DNA from: Margaritispora aquatica
Lineage: Eukaryota > Ascomycota > Leotiomycetes > Helotiales > Discinellaceae
Length of the DNA: 64,000 nucleotides
Reading direction: 5' to 3'
Assembly: GCA_007644065.1 (NCBI GenBank)
Contig: VJWN01000004.1
Location: 558,001 to 622,000, forward strand
In this document: positions 37,656 through 49,384 of the stretch, one piece after another
How the letters are laid out: each line of letters starts with the position of its first letter
Position numbering within the stretch: the stretch's first letter is position 1
Program-made: the position numbers and the translations under genes
Notes under the pieces: model-generated
The model's database searches: none
Seen by the model: the letters and a program-made list of their open reading frames with translations, nothing else
What the model was told of the DNA's origin: nothing

Positions 37656-39555
37656 TTATTGAGGATCCTCCTCAGTAAACTCCCTCAAGAAATTCCTCAA
37701 CACATAGAGCTTCCCATCATGTTCGATCAGAGAATCGCTGGTTGGATTCTGAACAAGCTTTCTGGTACCTGCATCATCATAAACATCGTACGTCTCATTT
37801 CCGTTCATGAGTTTTCCAGGCTGAAGATCTCCCAAAACGACAATCCGAGGCACTTGAGTCAGAATACGCGTAGATCTAAATTGCAGACCTGCAAAGCGAG
37901 TTTCGGGCAGATTGACGAGTTGTGCCTTCCGTTCTGACAGCATACCTGCGTTTGGATTGCTTGCCGAAAGAGGTTTGAAGACATCCTTGAAGGACCGCTC
38001 GGGAGGAATCTCTAAGAACTTGAGGCTCAGAGTGTTTGTTTTGACTGGGCCCATTGTGGGTGCAGTTCCAAGCTGAGCTTTTTGATTGGCAATAATGCCT
38101 CTCTCTTGTTCGTCGAGTCGTTCTTCGCGGGCATCAAGTGCTAGATGACGATTCCTAAACTCTTTATTCTTTTCCTTGATCCAGTGTTCCTCTTTGTATT
38201 GGAGATCAGTCTCTCTTTGCTTCAATGATTCTCTCTCTATCTTTAATTCTGGATCTCCATTTACAGGTGGTAGAGACTTTTGCTTTTCATCGAATGCACG
38301 TTCGGCATTCTTGAGCTTCAGCAACTTCTCGTCTAATTTTTGAGATTTTGTCTTGAATTCCTGCTCACCTGCCATGATTATCTTCTCTCTAATTTCGACC
38401 GCATCCTCACGCTCTTTGAGGTTCCGAGTTGTTGTGGCAATAGCATCTCTGTCTGCGGTGAGCTTATCAATTCTCTGCTTGATGACTAACTTCATGTTAC
38501 CAAGAGTAGACTCTACGGCCTTCACTACCTTTTCAAGATCCCTATCTGCCATTTCTTCATTGGGAAGTTTTGCAGACAATTGATCACCTTTGGCCGATCC
38601 TTGTTCTAGTTATTACAGTCAGTCGTCAGCCAAATTATGGACCGGATGAGGCAAATAACATACCTGGAGATGCAGACTGGCTGATCCGAGCTTTAATCTT
38701 TGCTTTGGTTGTTCCCACGCTATCTGACGCAAACTCCTCGGCAAAATCTATGTCCTCATATTGGACTGTCGACTTTGGGAGCTCGAGAGGCAATATCTCT
38801 TGAAGATGTACGCGAAATACGATCGAATCTGTTTTATTCCTCAACAGTGCGTAAACGTCAATATTGTGTCTCTTGTGGGTACCGACAAGAATATCCTTGT
38901 TGTCTTCCATTGGTGAGTCGACCTTGATGAATGATGTACCTAGTTGCAGCTTGCGTTCTATGTATTCGCGCACAACCTTCCTCTTAACTTCTATGGAGGC
39001 AGTCTGCAAATCACCCTCATACGACTCCTTGATTTCGCCATCAAAGACAACACAGTTCACATGAATTTTGGAAGGAAACACAACGCCAATGTTCTTCTCG
39101 GCCCATCCTGAGGACTTCAATCGCTCCTTACAAACCTGTATAAGCGCGCATCCGATCCTGTCAAGTCGCACATAAAGGGGAACGTCCATGTAGAGCTGGT
39201 GAAATCCAATAGAAGTATCCAAAGGTTGCGTGGCGTGTCTTGCTCTCTTGCGTTCCGATTTACCAGGGGCCTCATGTTCGGATAATTCAGCTTCGTCAAA
39301 GTTACGCTTGGAACCTACAGATGGCTCAGCAGTGCCTCGATCGCTGCGTGATGGGTCTGAAAGGTCTGAAAGAACCGAAGAAGATCGGGATTTCTGTCGA
39401 AGGCTAGGAACTTCGAGACTATGCTCAAGATCTCCATTCTCGGGCTGGTTTAAATTTGGTTGGGGAGCTGCAGATAAAGTGGTTGTGGACTTGCGAATAA
39501 TGGTGTTTTCTATTGCGGTAGCAGCTTCTCCTCCACTTGACGCGTTTTCATTCAT
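37656..39555 (-). CDS. Unrecognised coiled-coil protein with basic nuclear-type motif
   Basis: Two exons, complement(join(37656..38605,38664..39555)), 613 aa; the intron (GTATGT donor, CTAG acceptor) joins what look like two separate frames into one protein. The N-terminus is Ser-rich and carries KSERKRARHA, a likely nuclear signal. A middle folded part (about 120-290) begins GFHQLYMDVPLYVRL. Residues about 320-480 form a long Lys/Glu coiled coil (heptads around DKLTADRDAIATTTRN and KEKNKEFRNRHLALDARE). The C-terminal 80 residues look folded again (RIVVLGDLQPGKL). A further small first exon starting at 39666 and reading MKLKIPWKAAQS is possible. I know no family for it. A chromatin or nuclear scaffold role is only a guess. 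Confidence 0.8.
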
Positions 39556-40532
39556 GATACTGCCAGAAACGCGTCAGTTGAATCCATGGGTAATTGTGAG
39601 TTGATTAGATAACACAGTTATAACTTACATGCTTTGAGCCGCTTTCCAAGGGATTTTCAATTTCATTGCTTCGAAAAGCCTTTGAAGATACGTGTTGAGT
39701 TTGAGACGAATAAACTACGCGACGATGAGATTTGAAGAGCAATGGTATTTCGAGAGTGAGTTGCTGTAATGGGAGCAAGCGAGGTGAGGGGGTCTGATGG
39801 TGAGAACGCGTCGAAGCGAAAATCTCGGGTAGTGTGAATCTGGAAGCCTCTAAATCCAGCTCATGATTGGTCTGGATCACCAGGTACTTTATTCAATATT
39901 TCGTCTCAAGATTACGTGTAGCAATGGAACCAAAGTGAATCTACGAACTAGAAGAGTGTGGATTTCTGACAGCATTTTTTGCTGATCAAACGGGCAGCCA
40001 CAGAGTCGAAGCGTAAAAAGCAGATTTGGTTATCCCAAGGACGTTGGAAGTTCGAGATAGCATCAAGAATACTAGTGGTATCTATAATGAAAGCAACTTC
40101 ACTATATCGGAATTTCAAATTGTTCTCTCTCTACATCATAAAGCCTCTGCTGTTGAGTGACTGCCAATAGAAATTCAAGGAAGCGCACCAACGACAAAGC
40201 AAAGCAACACCGACACCTGAAAACATAATCACCATACACAGAGTCCATGAAATGCATGACAAGCTTCAAATGAGACACAATATTCCAGAGTATGAGGAGC
40301 AATGAACTCAAACGATAATTCATTGAATAGAGTCTACGCCATTCAAGTCGTTGCTATCCTTTCCCCCACATGGCCTAACAATCGATCATGTTTTCATGCT
40401 TATACTTCATGCAATTGAGCTATAGTACCAACACAGAAGCTATATGAAAACATCAAACAATAAAGGCCGTCATGCCGTTAAATTCTTACAACTGCAATTT
40501 TTATGTTATTCCTATACCATCCACTGACTGAA
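39556..40532. other. Intergenic region between two minus-strand genes
   Basis: It holds the upstream region of the coiled-coil protein gene and the 3' end of the next gene. No further gene is supported. Confidence 0.4.
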
Positions 40533-42733
40533 TTAATATGGCTTCATCAACACACGATACTCCACGAAATCCTCCCCATCGATATTTAAGATCTGAGGTG
40601 CATTGACAAGTTTGCCCTGGAATGGACCATTTTGCTTTCGCTCATACTTGATGCCATGATGATATTTCACATCCTGGTCAACAGGTGGTGCGGGAGCAGG
40701 ACTCATTGCCCCAGGGGTACTGGTAGCAACCTGCTGCGCAATCCAAACCTTTTCCAGTTTATTGATACTTCTTTTGAATTCATGCTGTGTCGCTGCTTGA
40801 AAATCCGAATTTGGAGTCTTCAGTGCAGCCTCGGCTAACGCCACTTCTTTCCTTGTCTTCTCATGCTCTCGTTCTACAGCCTCGGCCTTTTCTCTCTGAG
40901 CCAAGAGAGCTGCAGCTTCGTCGATTGCGGCTTGTTGTCGTGACTGCTGCCGATTCTCAGAACGAGCGCTGTGACGGAGCTCAATTTCTGGGCTGCGACG
41001 GTCAGAGTCTGGTGGAAATCGACCATTGACTTTCTGCTCCGCGACGACAGCTTTGGCTTTTTGAACAGCCTTAAGTTCATTCGCTTTGCGCTCATTATCT
41101 GATTCTCTGTGCTCGAAATCCTGTAACCGGATACGACAATATTCCTTGACTTCGGGTCGTTCTAATGACGCCAAGTGTGGGTCGAGAACAACTTTATCGT
41201 AAGAAACCCACATGCTCCCCGCTCCTACTGGTATATTACCATGCACAGGTCGACCATCTCGAGTCTGCTTCTGGACCTTAACACGAAAGCAATCGGAGTC
41301 ACTAAGGACGCCATACATGGCGTGTTTGTCTGCTTCTAATGGTTCACTTGAGTCTGCCCAGTAACCGAGTAGCACACCGCTTGGTTTTTCAACCAACGGT
41401 AATGGTTTTGGTTTTGGTGACTGTGATCCTGCAGCATTGACAGCCTGGAACCCGGAGATTCTTGGAGGTGTATCTCTTATATGGGGTGAACGGTTATTCA
41501 AGGTTCGAGGACGACGACGAACTATCACTTTGGGCACTGGTGGAAGTCCTTCTTGGGCAGCTACAGCCGACTTAGCCTGCACTACCACCGCCGCATTAGC
41601 AACAGTTGGACCGCCACCATCATCTGGACTAGTCGGCGCATTCATTTGGATTTTGACGTATTCTTTCAATTCTGCTGGGGTGAGACCCGCAAGATGTGCG
41701 TCGAAAGTTATCCGCTCAAGGGTCACCCAGCATCCACCAACTCCAGTGACAGCGTGTTCTGATGGAATTTCCCCACCTCCCCTGTCGATATTGTAAAGTC
41801 TGGTTCGGAGCCTATCGTTGACATCAATGAAGCCGTAAATTGCATGCCTGGCCAATACATCTTCTATACCTGAGTCGGTCCAGACACCGAGAATAACGCC
41901 TCGAACTCGCGTAGCTGACCGTGCTCTTTTCACCGCATGTTCGGCAGGTGGCGTGCCTAATTTTTGTCCATTGTATACCGAGTCATCAACATTGTAATTG
42001 ACCGAATGACGTTTCCGCTTGTAAGTAGGGTTGAAATCTTCATCTTCATCTCCATCGTTCCCGTGATCAATCATCATAGCGGAGCCTTGAAATCCAATTG
42101 AGGGCGCGTCAACAACAATCGCCCTGTCAGAATCTGATCCCATCAAAATAGGTTCTTCTGTGAAGGGTGACTCAATTCTACTGCATATATGTGTTAGCGA
42201 TACATTTGATAATTTTTACTCTCGATCGAGCATAAGAGACTCAAACACGTGGCAATTGAGGAAAAGGCAATTGACAGCAGTTTTCTTGAGACAAGGGATA
42301 AGAGGATATTGGCCCTATGAAATTGCAGAATGCCGCTTATGCTTTACGCGTCGCTGATCTTAACTATGCAGGGTGCAGCTGCAACATTTCCGAGTAGCGA
42401 CGCGACAATCGTAAGTGAAACAAGGTTCAAATAATTCAAAGAAAATTCAAATCCCGACCGCTATTTGAAACAAAAAGAAAAAAGGTGCAAAGGACAATAT
42501 GGAATCGCAAAGAGAAAATTGAAAAAGCGGTAAGACGGCAGTGATGATGGGAAGACGGAGGACTCTACCCGTCTTCGTTCGTAATTAATTTTGATGGATG
42601 GAGGCTAAAGAGAGAATGATGTGGCGTGTGAGATTGTGGTGATTAGCACTGACCTTGGGGGTGAGTCTGCAGTATCCATGTCCATTTCAAAGCTGTCAGG
42701 AGTCGGACTTGTGAGAGAAGCCGAACTTGACAT
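40533..42733 (-). CDS. Unrecognised nuclear-type protein with an internally duplicated ~85-residue module
   Basis: Two exons, complement(join(40533..42180,42654..42733)), 575 aa. The first exon encodes MSSSASLTSPTPDS and is joined by a long (473 nt) intron in phase. Alternatively, translation starts inside exon 2. An acidic stretch with KRKRH and VKRARS is a likely nuclear signal. Two homologous modules follow at about 121-205 and 290-375. They share GVxLGxWxDS, then HAxYG, then a Trp-Val-x-hydrophobic strand (CWVTLERI and MWVSYDKV), then DxHLA and EVKEY-like ends. A Gln/Glu/Ala-rich coiled coil (about 400-500) and a folded C-terminus ending EYRVLMKPY complete it. The module is not one I can name. 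A chromatin-linked role is speculation. Confidence 0.8.
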
Positions 42734-43660
42734 GGCGTTGTGTCGTAGGCAGTCTTGAAGATTTGTATTGAACACGTCGAGGTTGTTGGGAGAAGATGCG
42801 TGGTAATTGATGGAATTGAGGAATACAAGACGAGTCGAGGTGGCTTAGTCGAAAGTCCTAATAAGTTGGCTATCCACAATTAAAATGAGGTGATGTGATT
42901 GATTGCTTGTGATGTACCGACCGAATGAGTGAAGAACCTCAAGAGGAATATGGAAATCGGAAATGATTAGAAGACTGCGACCGTGGATGTAAAGTGATTA
43001 CGGAGACGAGAGGTGAAAAGGCGAAACGACGAATACCTTAAGGTAGGGAAATAAGAGCAGAAAAAAGTGGGAAAGGGTAAAGGAGAAAAAAGAAAATGTA
43101 AATGGGAAAAGGATGAATGATATGAGAACCGAAATGAGAGATGAGACAGACGTAATTCGGATGTAGAGACTAGAGACTTATTTAGAAACGACGCTAAGAC
43201 CATGATTGATTCGTTTCGAAGGATTTCGGATTTCAGGTGTCCAGTCCAGTCAGTCCAGTGTCCAGTGTTCATTACTTGCTCAATGCTGATAAGCTAGGTT
43301 CAAGACCTACAATTGTCTATTACTAGTCTACCGTATCTCTCTATTATCTCATTGACCGATTAAACGCACAGCCTACCATGCTTCAAATTCGGATATTCAT
43401 CCTATGTCCTGCACCGACTACGACCAATGATGCCTTAGCTAGCTTTGTAGGCATTTGTTTGTCATTTTTGTCATTTTGCACACCCACCACACCCGTCCGC
43501 TGCACAAGGGCAATGCAATCAACCGAAGCCTCGATTCCTCGGCAATAAACCTGTCAAATCTTAATCAGGGCTTCTATCGCCTCGTTACGTGTCTCGAGTT
43601 TCTTTATCCCGCTTATAATTGCAGAATGTCATAGAGTTCTTTAGCCTACCAGAGATTCTT
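42734..43660. other. Intergenic region upstream of the duplicated-module gene
   Basis: About 930 bases, purine-rich on the plus strand (GAAAAAGGAGA-like runs at 43060-43140), which reads as a pyrimidine-rich leader for the minus-strand gene. No gene is supported. Confidence 0.45.
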
Positions 43661-45022
43661 CTACGTTTGACCCCTGCCTCTGCCTCTTCCCCTACCTCTC
43701 CCACGACCACCACCGCCCCGCTTAGCATTGCTTGTATTTCCACGATCGAAATTCTCAAACAGCTTTTCTTCACCGAACCCTCCTTCAACCAATTCTAAAT
43801 AGCTAATGATCCCTTCATCAATAACTGCCAACACTACATTTCGCCAACCGTGTTTTAATCGCTGGTAAAATTTGCCAATACCAGGGCCGTCTAGTTGAGA
43901 TTTTGGTGGGTCCAAAGGTGTGCTTTCTAGCAAGGAGGTAGCCTGAGTCAGGGTAGGAATTGAATTTGACCTTGCATCAACAACTGCAACACGGAAATCC
44001 GGTACACCAGGGCTGCTCTTTGCAAAATTTGGGATTCTCGTTGGTTTCCATATATGGTATGTGACTCGATATGGCTCTTCAGGAACCACTGAATGTTCTG
44101 GTTTTGATGTAGGTTTATGTCTTGGAATGATTGCGACTTGTTTGTATATTGTGTTGTATGATCTGTACATGCCAGGCTTAACCAGTGGACCATAAGGAGC
44201 ATGCTCAATAGCCTTCTCAGCGAAAAACTGCCCAAATAGCCAAGTAAAGATGCTTTGCGACTCAGCTTCACCTGCTGTGGTGACGCGGCGGTGAATCATG
44301 CCTGTATAGTTCGGATCCCATTCTGGTGCTCTGAATACCACGTATCCGGTCCGCTTTAGATTTGCATAAACCGAGTATCTCTCCAAGGTAACCTTTCCCC
44401 TCTCGCCCTTTTTACCAATCAACATAGCATATGCCTCCTGAAGACTCATAGGGATGCCTCCATCTTTTTCATCCAGAAAATCGCCATTCAATTGTGGCGT
44501 TTCCTCTTTGGGAACACCGGTATAAGAACATCGTCCAGGCCACCATAGGTCCATATTGCCCCTCTCAACTAAGAACAGGGCTTCTTCAGGTAGCAGCCAA
44601 ACCGCAGTGCCTGATTTCCCTGTCGCCATCTTCCCCGTGGTCCTGAAATGTGGTCCTTTGGCACCTTCCACAACAACAACATGGTCATCATCTAAACCCT
44701 GTCTCCATGCCTCTGGGATGACATCGTCTCTAGGCAGACTCTCTTCGCCATAATAGAATCCTCGGAAGTCTTGTTTTGATGTGTGGATCCTGGTATAGTC
44801 TAAGACATCGTGCATTGCCTGCCTGCTTGCTTCCAAAACGCCATCTTGGTGTTTCGTTCCATGAGGTTCGAAGTCCTTTGTCCCTCGCTTTGGTAATTGT
44901 CCGGATTTCGCACTCAGTGCAGCCAGAAATCGGAAGTCTTGGGTTTCGTCTTCTGCATCGTGATCATCGTAAGAAGCAGGAAAAGATGAGGAGAGCCCAG
45001 CATCCTCGTCAAGATCTGCCAT
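43661..45022 (-). CDS. sen54: tRNA-splicing endonuclease subunit Sen54 with RG-repeat tail
   Basis: A single exon, 453 aa, starting at MADLDEDAG; an upstream in-frame ATG at 45130 would add 36 residues but lacks family character. Sen54 is a structural subunit of the tRNA-splicing endonuclease (with Sen2, Sen15 and Sen34) and helps position pre-tRNA. The N-terminal Sen54 domain is clear: FRFLAALSAKSGQLPKRG and TKDFEPHGT, then GKMATGKSGTAVWLLPEEAL and LVERGNMDLWW, and later LERYSVYANLKRTGYVV. The C-terminal domain has IISYLELVEGGFGEE. The protein ends in a run of Arg-Gly repeats (about the last 20 residues), unusual for this subunit as I know it. Confidence 0.92.
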   Translation of the reverse strand: MADLDEDAGLSSSFPASYDDHDAEDETQDFRFLAALSAKSGQLPKRGTKDFEPHGTKHQDGVLEASRQAMHDVLDYTRIHTSKQDFRGFYYGEESLPRDDVIPEAWRQGLDDDHVVVVEGAKGPHFRTTGKMATGKSGTAVWLLPEEALFLVERGNMDLWWPGRCSYTGVPKEETPQLNGDFLDEKDGGIPMSLQEAYAMLIGKKGERGKVTLERYSVYANLKRTGYVVFRAPEWDPNYTGMIHRRVTTAGEAESQSIFTWLFGQFFAEKAIEHAPYGPLVKPGMYRSYNTIYKQVAIIPRHKPTSKPEHSVVPEEPYRVTYHIWKPTRIPNFAKSSPGVPDFRVAVVDARSNSIPTLTQATSLLESTPLDPPKSQLDGPGIGKFYQRLKHGWRNVVLAVIDEGIISYLELVEGGFGEEKLFENFDRGNTSNAKRGGGGRGRGRGRGRGRGQT

Positions 45023-46816
45023 TGTTGCTGTGGCGCGGCTTAATGTCTGATGAAGGTGGCATATTGTATCAATAAATATTTCTTTGAATCCCTCAGCCTT
45101 GCAGCCTTGCGCTTCAGGCTTTCCAACCAAAAAGCGGGTCTACTAGTTTACAACAAACTAGCTTACCTAAGACATTCCCAAGACAATTAGGCAAGATTCT
45201 GCTCCACTATAAAGTGCTTTGCCCAGATTCATTGAATTCGAAGCGAAATAGTTTGCGAATCTGCAATGTCATTCTCACGCTCAGTTTTGATACAACGCAA
45301 ATAGAATAGTAAAAGAATCGAAATTTCGTACGTATGCTTTGTCAGCTCTATTCCTCTTACAAGCCCTAATAGACGGCTATTGATTTAAGCTGCTTGCCAG
45401 CTCCTTACAACTCTCCATAACTGTCCAGCAGTCCTTAAACATCCCACGACTCATGTATTGATAACCTCTATCTCACATTCTTTCCCTCTGTGATCCGCAT
45501 CCTTGGCAGCAGATATCTGAGACCTCTACGACTCCCATCACTATCATGCTCATTCACCCCTCCCGTGCCATTGTCGCTAATGTCATACTCCTCCTTACCG
45601 AGATCCTGGAAGATGAACCAGAACACGAAAGCATCAAAAAAGCCAACGATAATAGGCGCTGAGAATGTTAAGAAGAGGGTAGATAGTCGTCTTGCCGTTG
45701 CAAGGATTGGACAATGAGCGATACCATCCTGCTCATACAATAACCCTCACTTGGTGGAGGAGATAGTGGTATAGGAGATCAATAACTCTTGTAGATTTTG
45801 TGACCGCGTCTACCTATGTATGTCCAAGTGAAACAAACAGTTGGAAAATGTACTGGCTTTTGTGAAGTAACTACTGACACTGTTGACTGAAGAAGCTTTG
45901 CCAAGAACATTAATAGGTGTCTCTGCTATGACGGCAAACTCTGATAACACCTAGACCCTGAAATTAACCGCCCTGGCTGATCCAAGTGGTTAAAAATAGG
46001 CCAATAGTCAGACACTACTCAGCTCCTCGAAGCTTTCACGGCTTTTTGTTTATTTCGACAGGCGAAAATGGGAAGTGAGGAAACTTCAGAAGCTTGGGTA
46101 GATAATACCAAGCAACACAACCTAGTTGTTGAAAAAGAATAGAGAGAAGCTGAGAAGAGAAAAGTCGTTGGACATGATAACGGGGCATTTCCAATCTTTG
46201 ACAACAAAGAGAGTCTACTTAGACAAGGTAGAACTAAGCACATAGTAAGAGAAAATAGTACCTATTACCTGATGATCATTCTATCTTGCCAGTTCCTCTG
46301 AAATTAGTTTGAAGCCCAACCCGAAAAATGGACACTGTAATGATAGTGACCACAGTACACCATAAATCCTTGGAAAGGACCCTCAAGAAAATGAGAAATA
46401 GTATTCTATAGCCTGCATGTCTGTATACCAACTTGAGGATGTACTTCAAGATTGGAGCTTGTTGCCATCAACTGCGGAGCAGCTGCCATTGAGAAGCCAT
46501 CAGCCGTATGTCTTTATTCGTAAGGACACCGCACAAGTCCTGTCAAGAGTGACCAATATAAAGCCGTATGAAACAAGTTAGAAAAGAAACCGTACAAGTC
46601 TGAATTGATGAAGCTATTGATGGGGAGATGAAATTCCAAAGAGAAAGAAGAGATGTCGTCAAGACGATCGAATCAATCACCCTGTCAGAGTCCAGCCACC
46701 AAATGCCAAAGTTACAATCCCTGCCATACGATCGCGTCGTTTCGTGACCCATCTTCAACGACCCCGCCAAATACACACGTATGTCCACCTTCATTGCAGC
46801 ACTGTAACGCGACAAG
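45023..46816. other. Divergent intergenic region between sen54 and dad1
   Basis: About 1.8 kb. One stretch (about 45468-45740, minus) could encode 90 residues with a hydrophobic segment (FSAPIIVGFFDAFVFWFIF) and an acidic tail, but it has no ATG of its own and no upstream exon I can join with confidence. The rest has no coding signal. Confidence 0.4.
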
Positions 46817-47270
46817 ATGTCTTCAAGTACCAACCGCCTTGCAGCTGCATCCTCGTCACCAGAGAAGTCATTCTTTGAACAGCAGCGTGAAATTCTTTTA
46901 AAGGAGATAGCTGTGGTGAGCCTCGCAACTTTCTGTCCAGCTGTTGAGATGCGACGATGGATGATGTGCTAATGAATCGGGCTGGCAGAGCTTCGAGCAT
47001 GTTTTGGCCAATATTAATAAATTGAACCGGTCGTTGGAAGGTGTGATTGCTGTGAGTTTCCCCAAGACAACCTGCTGGAACGCGGATACTGATGTTGTGA
47101 ACAAGGTCGGTAATGAGTTTAGCTCGGTCGAAGCACTGTGGTCGCAATTCGAGAGTGTGATGGCCAAAGATCCCAATGCAGAGGCAGATGCGCTTCCTAG
47201 TGAGGGAGCAGAGGAGGACGATGGAGAGGATATGACCGAATTACCTGAGCCACGAGGAAACGGACGATAA
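46817..47270 (+). CDS. dad1: DASH complex subunit Dad1
   Basis: Three exons, join(46817..46915,46989..47051,47106..47270), 108 aa. Dad1 is part of the DASH/Dam1 ring that couples kinetochores to microtubules. The core is [13 protein letters not shown], then [20 protein letters not shown], then [15 protein letters not shown], in the order of yeast Dad1. The second intron is placed because yeast Dad1 has no counterpart to the 18 residues it would encode. It is 54 nt with a GTGAGT donor and an AAG acceptor, and has no stop, so retention would give a 126-aa form. The C-terminus is acidic and low complexity. It converges on rho4. Confidence 0.9.
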
Positions 47271-47634
47271 GCATTGTAGATGTGTGCCAGAGGGGAAGTG
47301 GGGAGCATTTTCACGGCGTTAAAGATGATACCCAGGGAAGAAGAATTGTGTGTATGATTTGTAGTGCTATAAATCTACAAAAAAAAAGTCGTGATACATA
47401 AGAAACCACTTTTGTGCGTATGCCAGCACAATCCCATCCCTATTGACAACAAGAACATACAAATTCCCAGAAAAACCAGCTGTCTCTGGTGAGAAAGAGT
47501 CTAGAAGCATGCTATCCAGCCAATCCTCAACCCCTCATACAGATTGCGCTCAACCGTATATCCATTACTTCCGGCTCCATGGTATGCATCAAAGTTCATT
47601 TCGATATCGTGACAAGTCGTGGCAGGGTGAGAAA
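47271..47634. other. Convergent 3' region of dad1 and rho4
   Basis: 364 bases between two stops, with an A-rich run near 47380. No feature beyond the two 3' ends. Confidence 0.5.
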
Positions 47635-48594
47635 TCAAAGAATCTTGCAACTCCTCTTCTTCTTTCGGGGCATTCCACCACCACCGTTGGATCCACCATT
47701 GGAATGATTTGTACCATTTGTGGGTGACTGCCGCTGTTGGTTGCTTGGATCGTTTGCTACAACTGTATTGATGGCCTCCTCGAAGATCTCATGGACACCG
47801 ATCATTTCTTTACTGCTGCACTCCATGTACCGAGCGTTCATCTTCCTGGCTACACCCATACCCTGTTCTGTGGTGACTGGAGTGAGTCCTTGTGTCTTGA
47901 GCAGGTCGATACAGGTTCGTTTGGTGCGAAGATCTGATTTGAGGCCGACAAGAACTAAAGGAGTATATGGGCAGAAGTGGAGAACTTCAGGATACCACTG
48001 CGCAGGTTAGCTTTGGTCCTAGATAAATCATAGACTGCACCGACCTTGTCCATAACATTCTCTAATGAATTCGGGCAGTCGATTGCGAAGCAGACGAACA
48101 ACAGATCGGTTTCAGGGTACGAAAGTGGGCGAAGACGATCGTATTCTTCTTGTCCTGCAGTATCCCATAAAGCTAGCTCAAGGGTCTTTCCGCTGGGTAC
48201 ATGCGTCGGGTAGGTGATGTAGTTCTCAAAGACTGTTGGGACGTATTTCTAGATCATACTTGTAAGCATATTTATCTCGTCCAGCTGCAAGAGTGGCACA
48301 TACCTCTGGAAAGTATCCTTGGCTATAGCTGATCAACAAGCACGTCTTCCCACAACCTCCATCTCCTACTACCACGATCTTCTTTGAATATGAGGGGCCT
48401 TGGGTGACGTGGGTAGCTGCAGACTCGCGGCCCGTTGAATTACTGCTCATCATTGTGCTAACAGTACCGTCGCTCGATCTGGCGCTTTGTTCGCGACGTG
48501 ATGGTTTTCGTCGAGGAGATTCGTATTGTTCGGACATATCTGAACGACGAATATTGTTGTTGTTGTATTCCTTTTGATGATATTGCGCCGACAT
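47635..48594 (-). CDS. rho4: Rho-family GTPase, Rho4 type
   Basis: Three exons, complement(join(47635..47997,48045..48248,48304..48594)), 285 aa. A 70-residue N-terminal extension rich in Ser/Arg/Asn precedes the G domain, which fits Rho4 and not Rho1, Rho2, Rho3 or Cdc42. G1 is [11 protein letters not shown]. The effector loop is YVPTVFENY, split from G1 by an intron. The G3/switch II is [25 protein letters not shown] gives the nucleotide-base contact (TKxD form altered to LKSD). The Rho insert is followed by ECSSKE (G5). A Gly/Asn/Ser linker and polybasic RKKKR end in the CAAX box CKIL, predicted to be geranylgeranylated. In filamentous fungi Rho4 drives septation. The second intron has a weak GTCGGT donor. 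Confidence 0.93.
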
Positions 48595-49384
48595 GTCTCT
48601 GGATAAGGCTCGCCAGGAGCAACGCGATGTGTGGTAATTGAATTTGTATTCGTGAACAGAATTTAAACTTAATTCTTGAATGGATGAATCGTATGGTAAT
48701 TGGAAATTTACAAGGTGATCTAGGACGAGTACTCGAATACTGACCGTAAGTTTAAAGCTACGATGAGGGGGAGCTAAGCTGGGCGGAAATAAACACAGAC
48801 TGGCTGGCCTAGCAACCAAGTTGAAGCTCAGCTGGACCCCTTTTTGTGGCAACCATACAAGCTTATTTATTAGTATTCGTTGCCTTGCAGAACGATAAAC
48901 TCCAGCACAACAAATAATATGGTCTTCAAGTTATATCATCTGACACAGGAATCTCATTATTTTCAGAAGATAGTTATACACAGGAACCCGCTTCTCAAAG
49001 TTCGCTTTGAGCAATCTACACACTTTGACTGCCACACTATGTTTCATCCCACATAGACAACCACCACTTCGCTTTGTATCTTGCCTTTGACGGCATAAAT
49101 ACTCCCTTGATATCTTGTATCTCCCAGGTGTCATTGAAAATATTGAGATGTGTAAACGTGATACATTTGTCGCTAGATAGCTGACCACTTTGAGCTTATC
49201 GTCGAATCTGTCGCATCCAGAAGGTGCAAATGTGAACCGAGGCCAACCTAACATCTCGATGATATTGCAGTCTCGGACACTATTGTCACTCCTTCACGTT
49301 TCTGGCTTCAAACTTCCTATCTTTACACCATCTTGACTCTGTTCAACCTTGCATTTACATGCTGCTCTTGTGCCGAATGCATCA
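48595..49384. promoter_or_regulatory. Divergent upstream region of rho4 and lcb3
   Basis: About 790 bases between two divergent starts. No individual site is claimed. Confidence 0.45.

Noticed and set aside
37656..39555. Two separate genes rather than one
   Set aside because: A 58-base intron (38606-38663) with good sites joins both frames exactly, so one protein is the simpler reading.
42654..42879. Separate small gene upstream of the duplicated-module protein
   Set aside because: Its frame at 42654-42733 is better explained as the first exon of that protein, because a GTCAGT donor and GCAG acceptor join the two in phase.
45468..45740. 90-residue minus-strand frame with a hydrophobic segment
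   Set aside because: It has no ATG of its own and no confident upstream exon. It is mentioned in the intergenic entry only.
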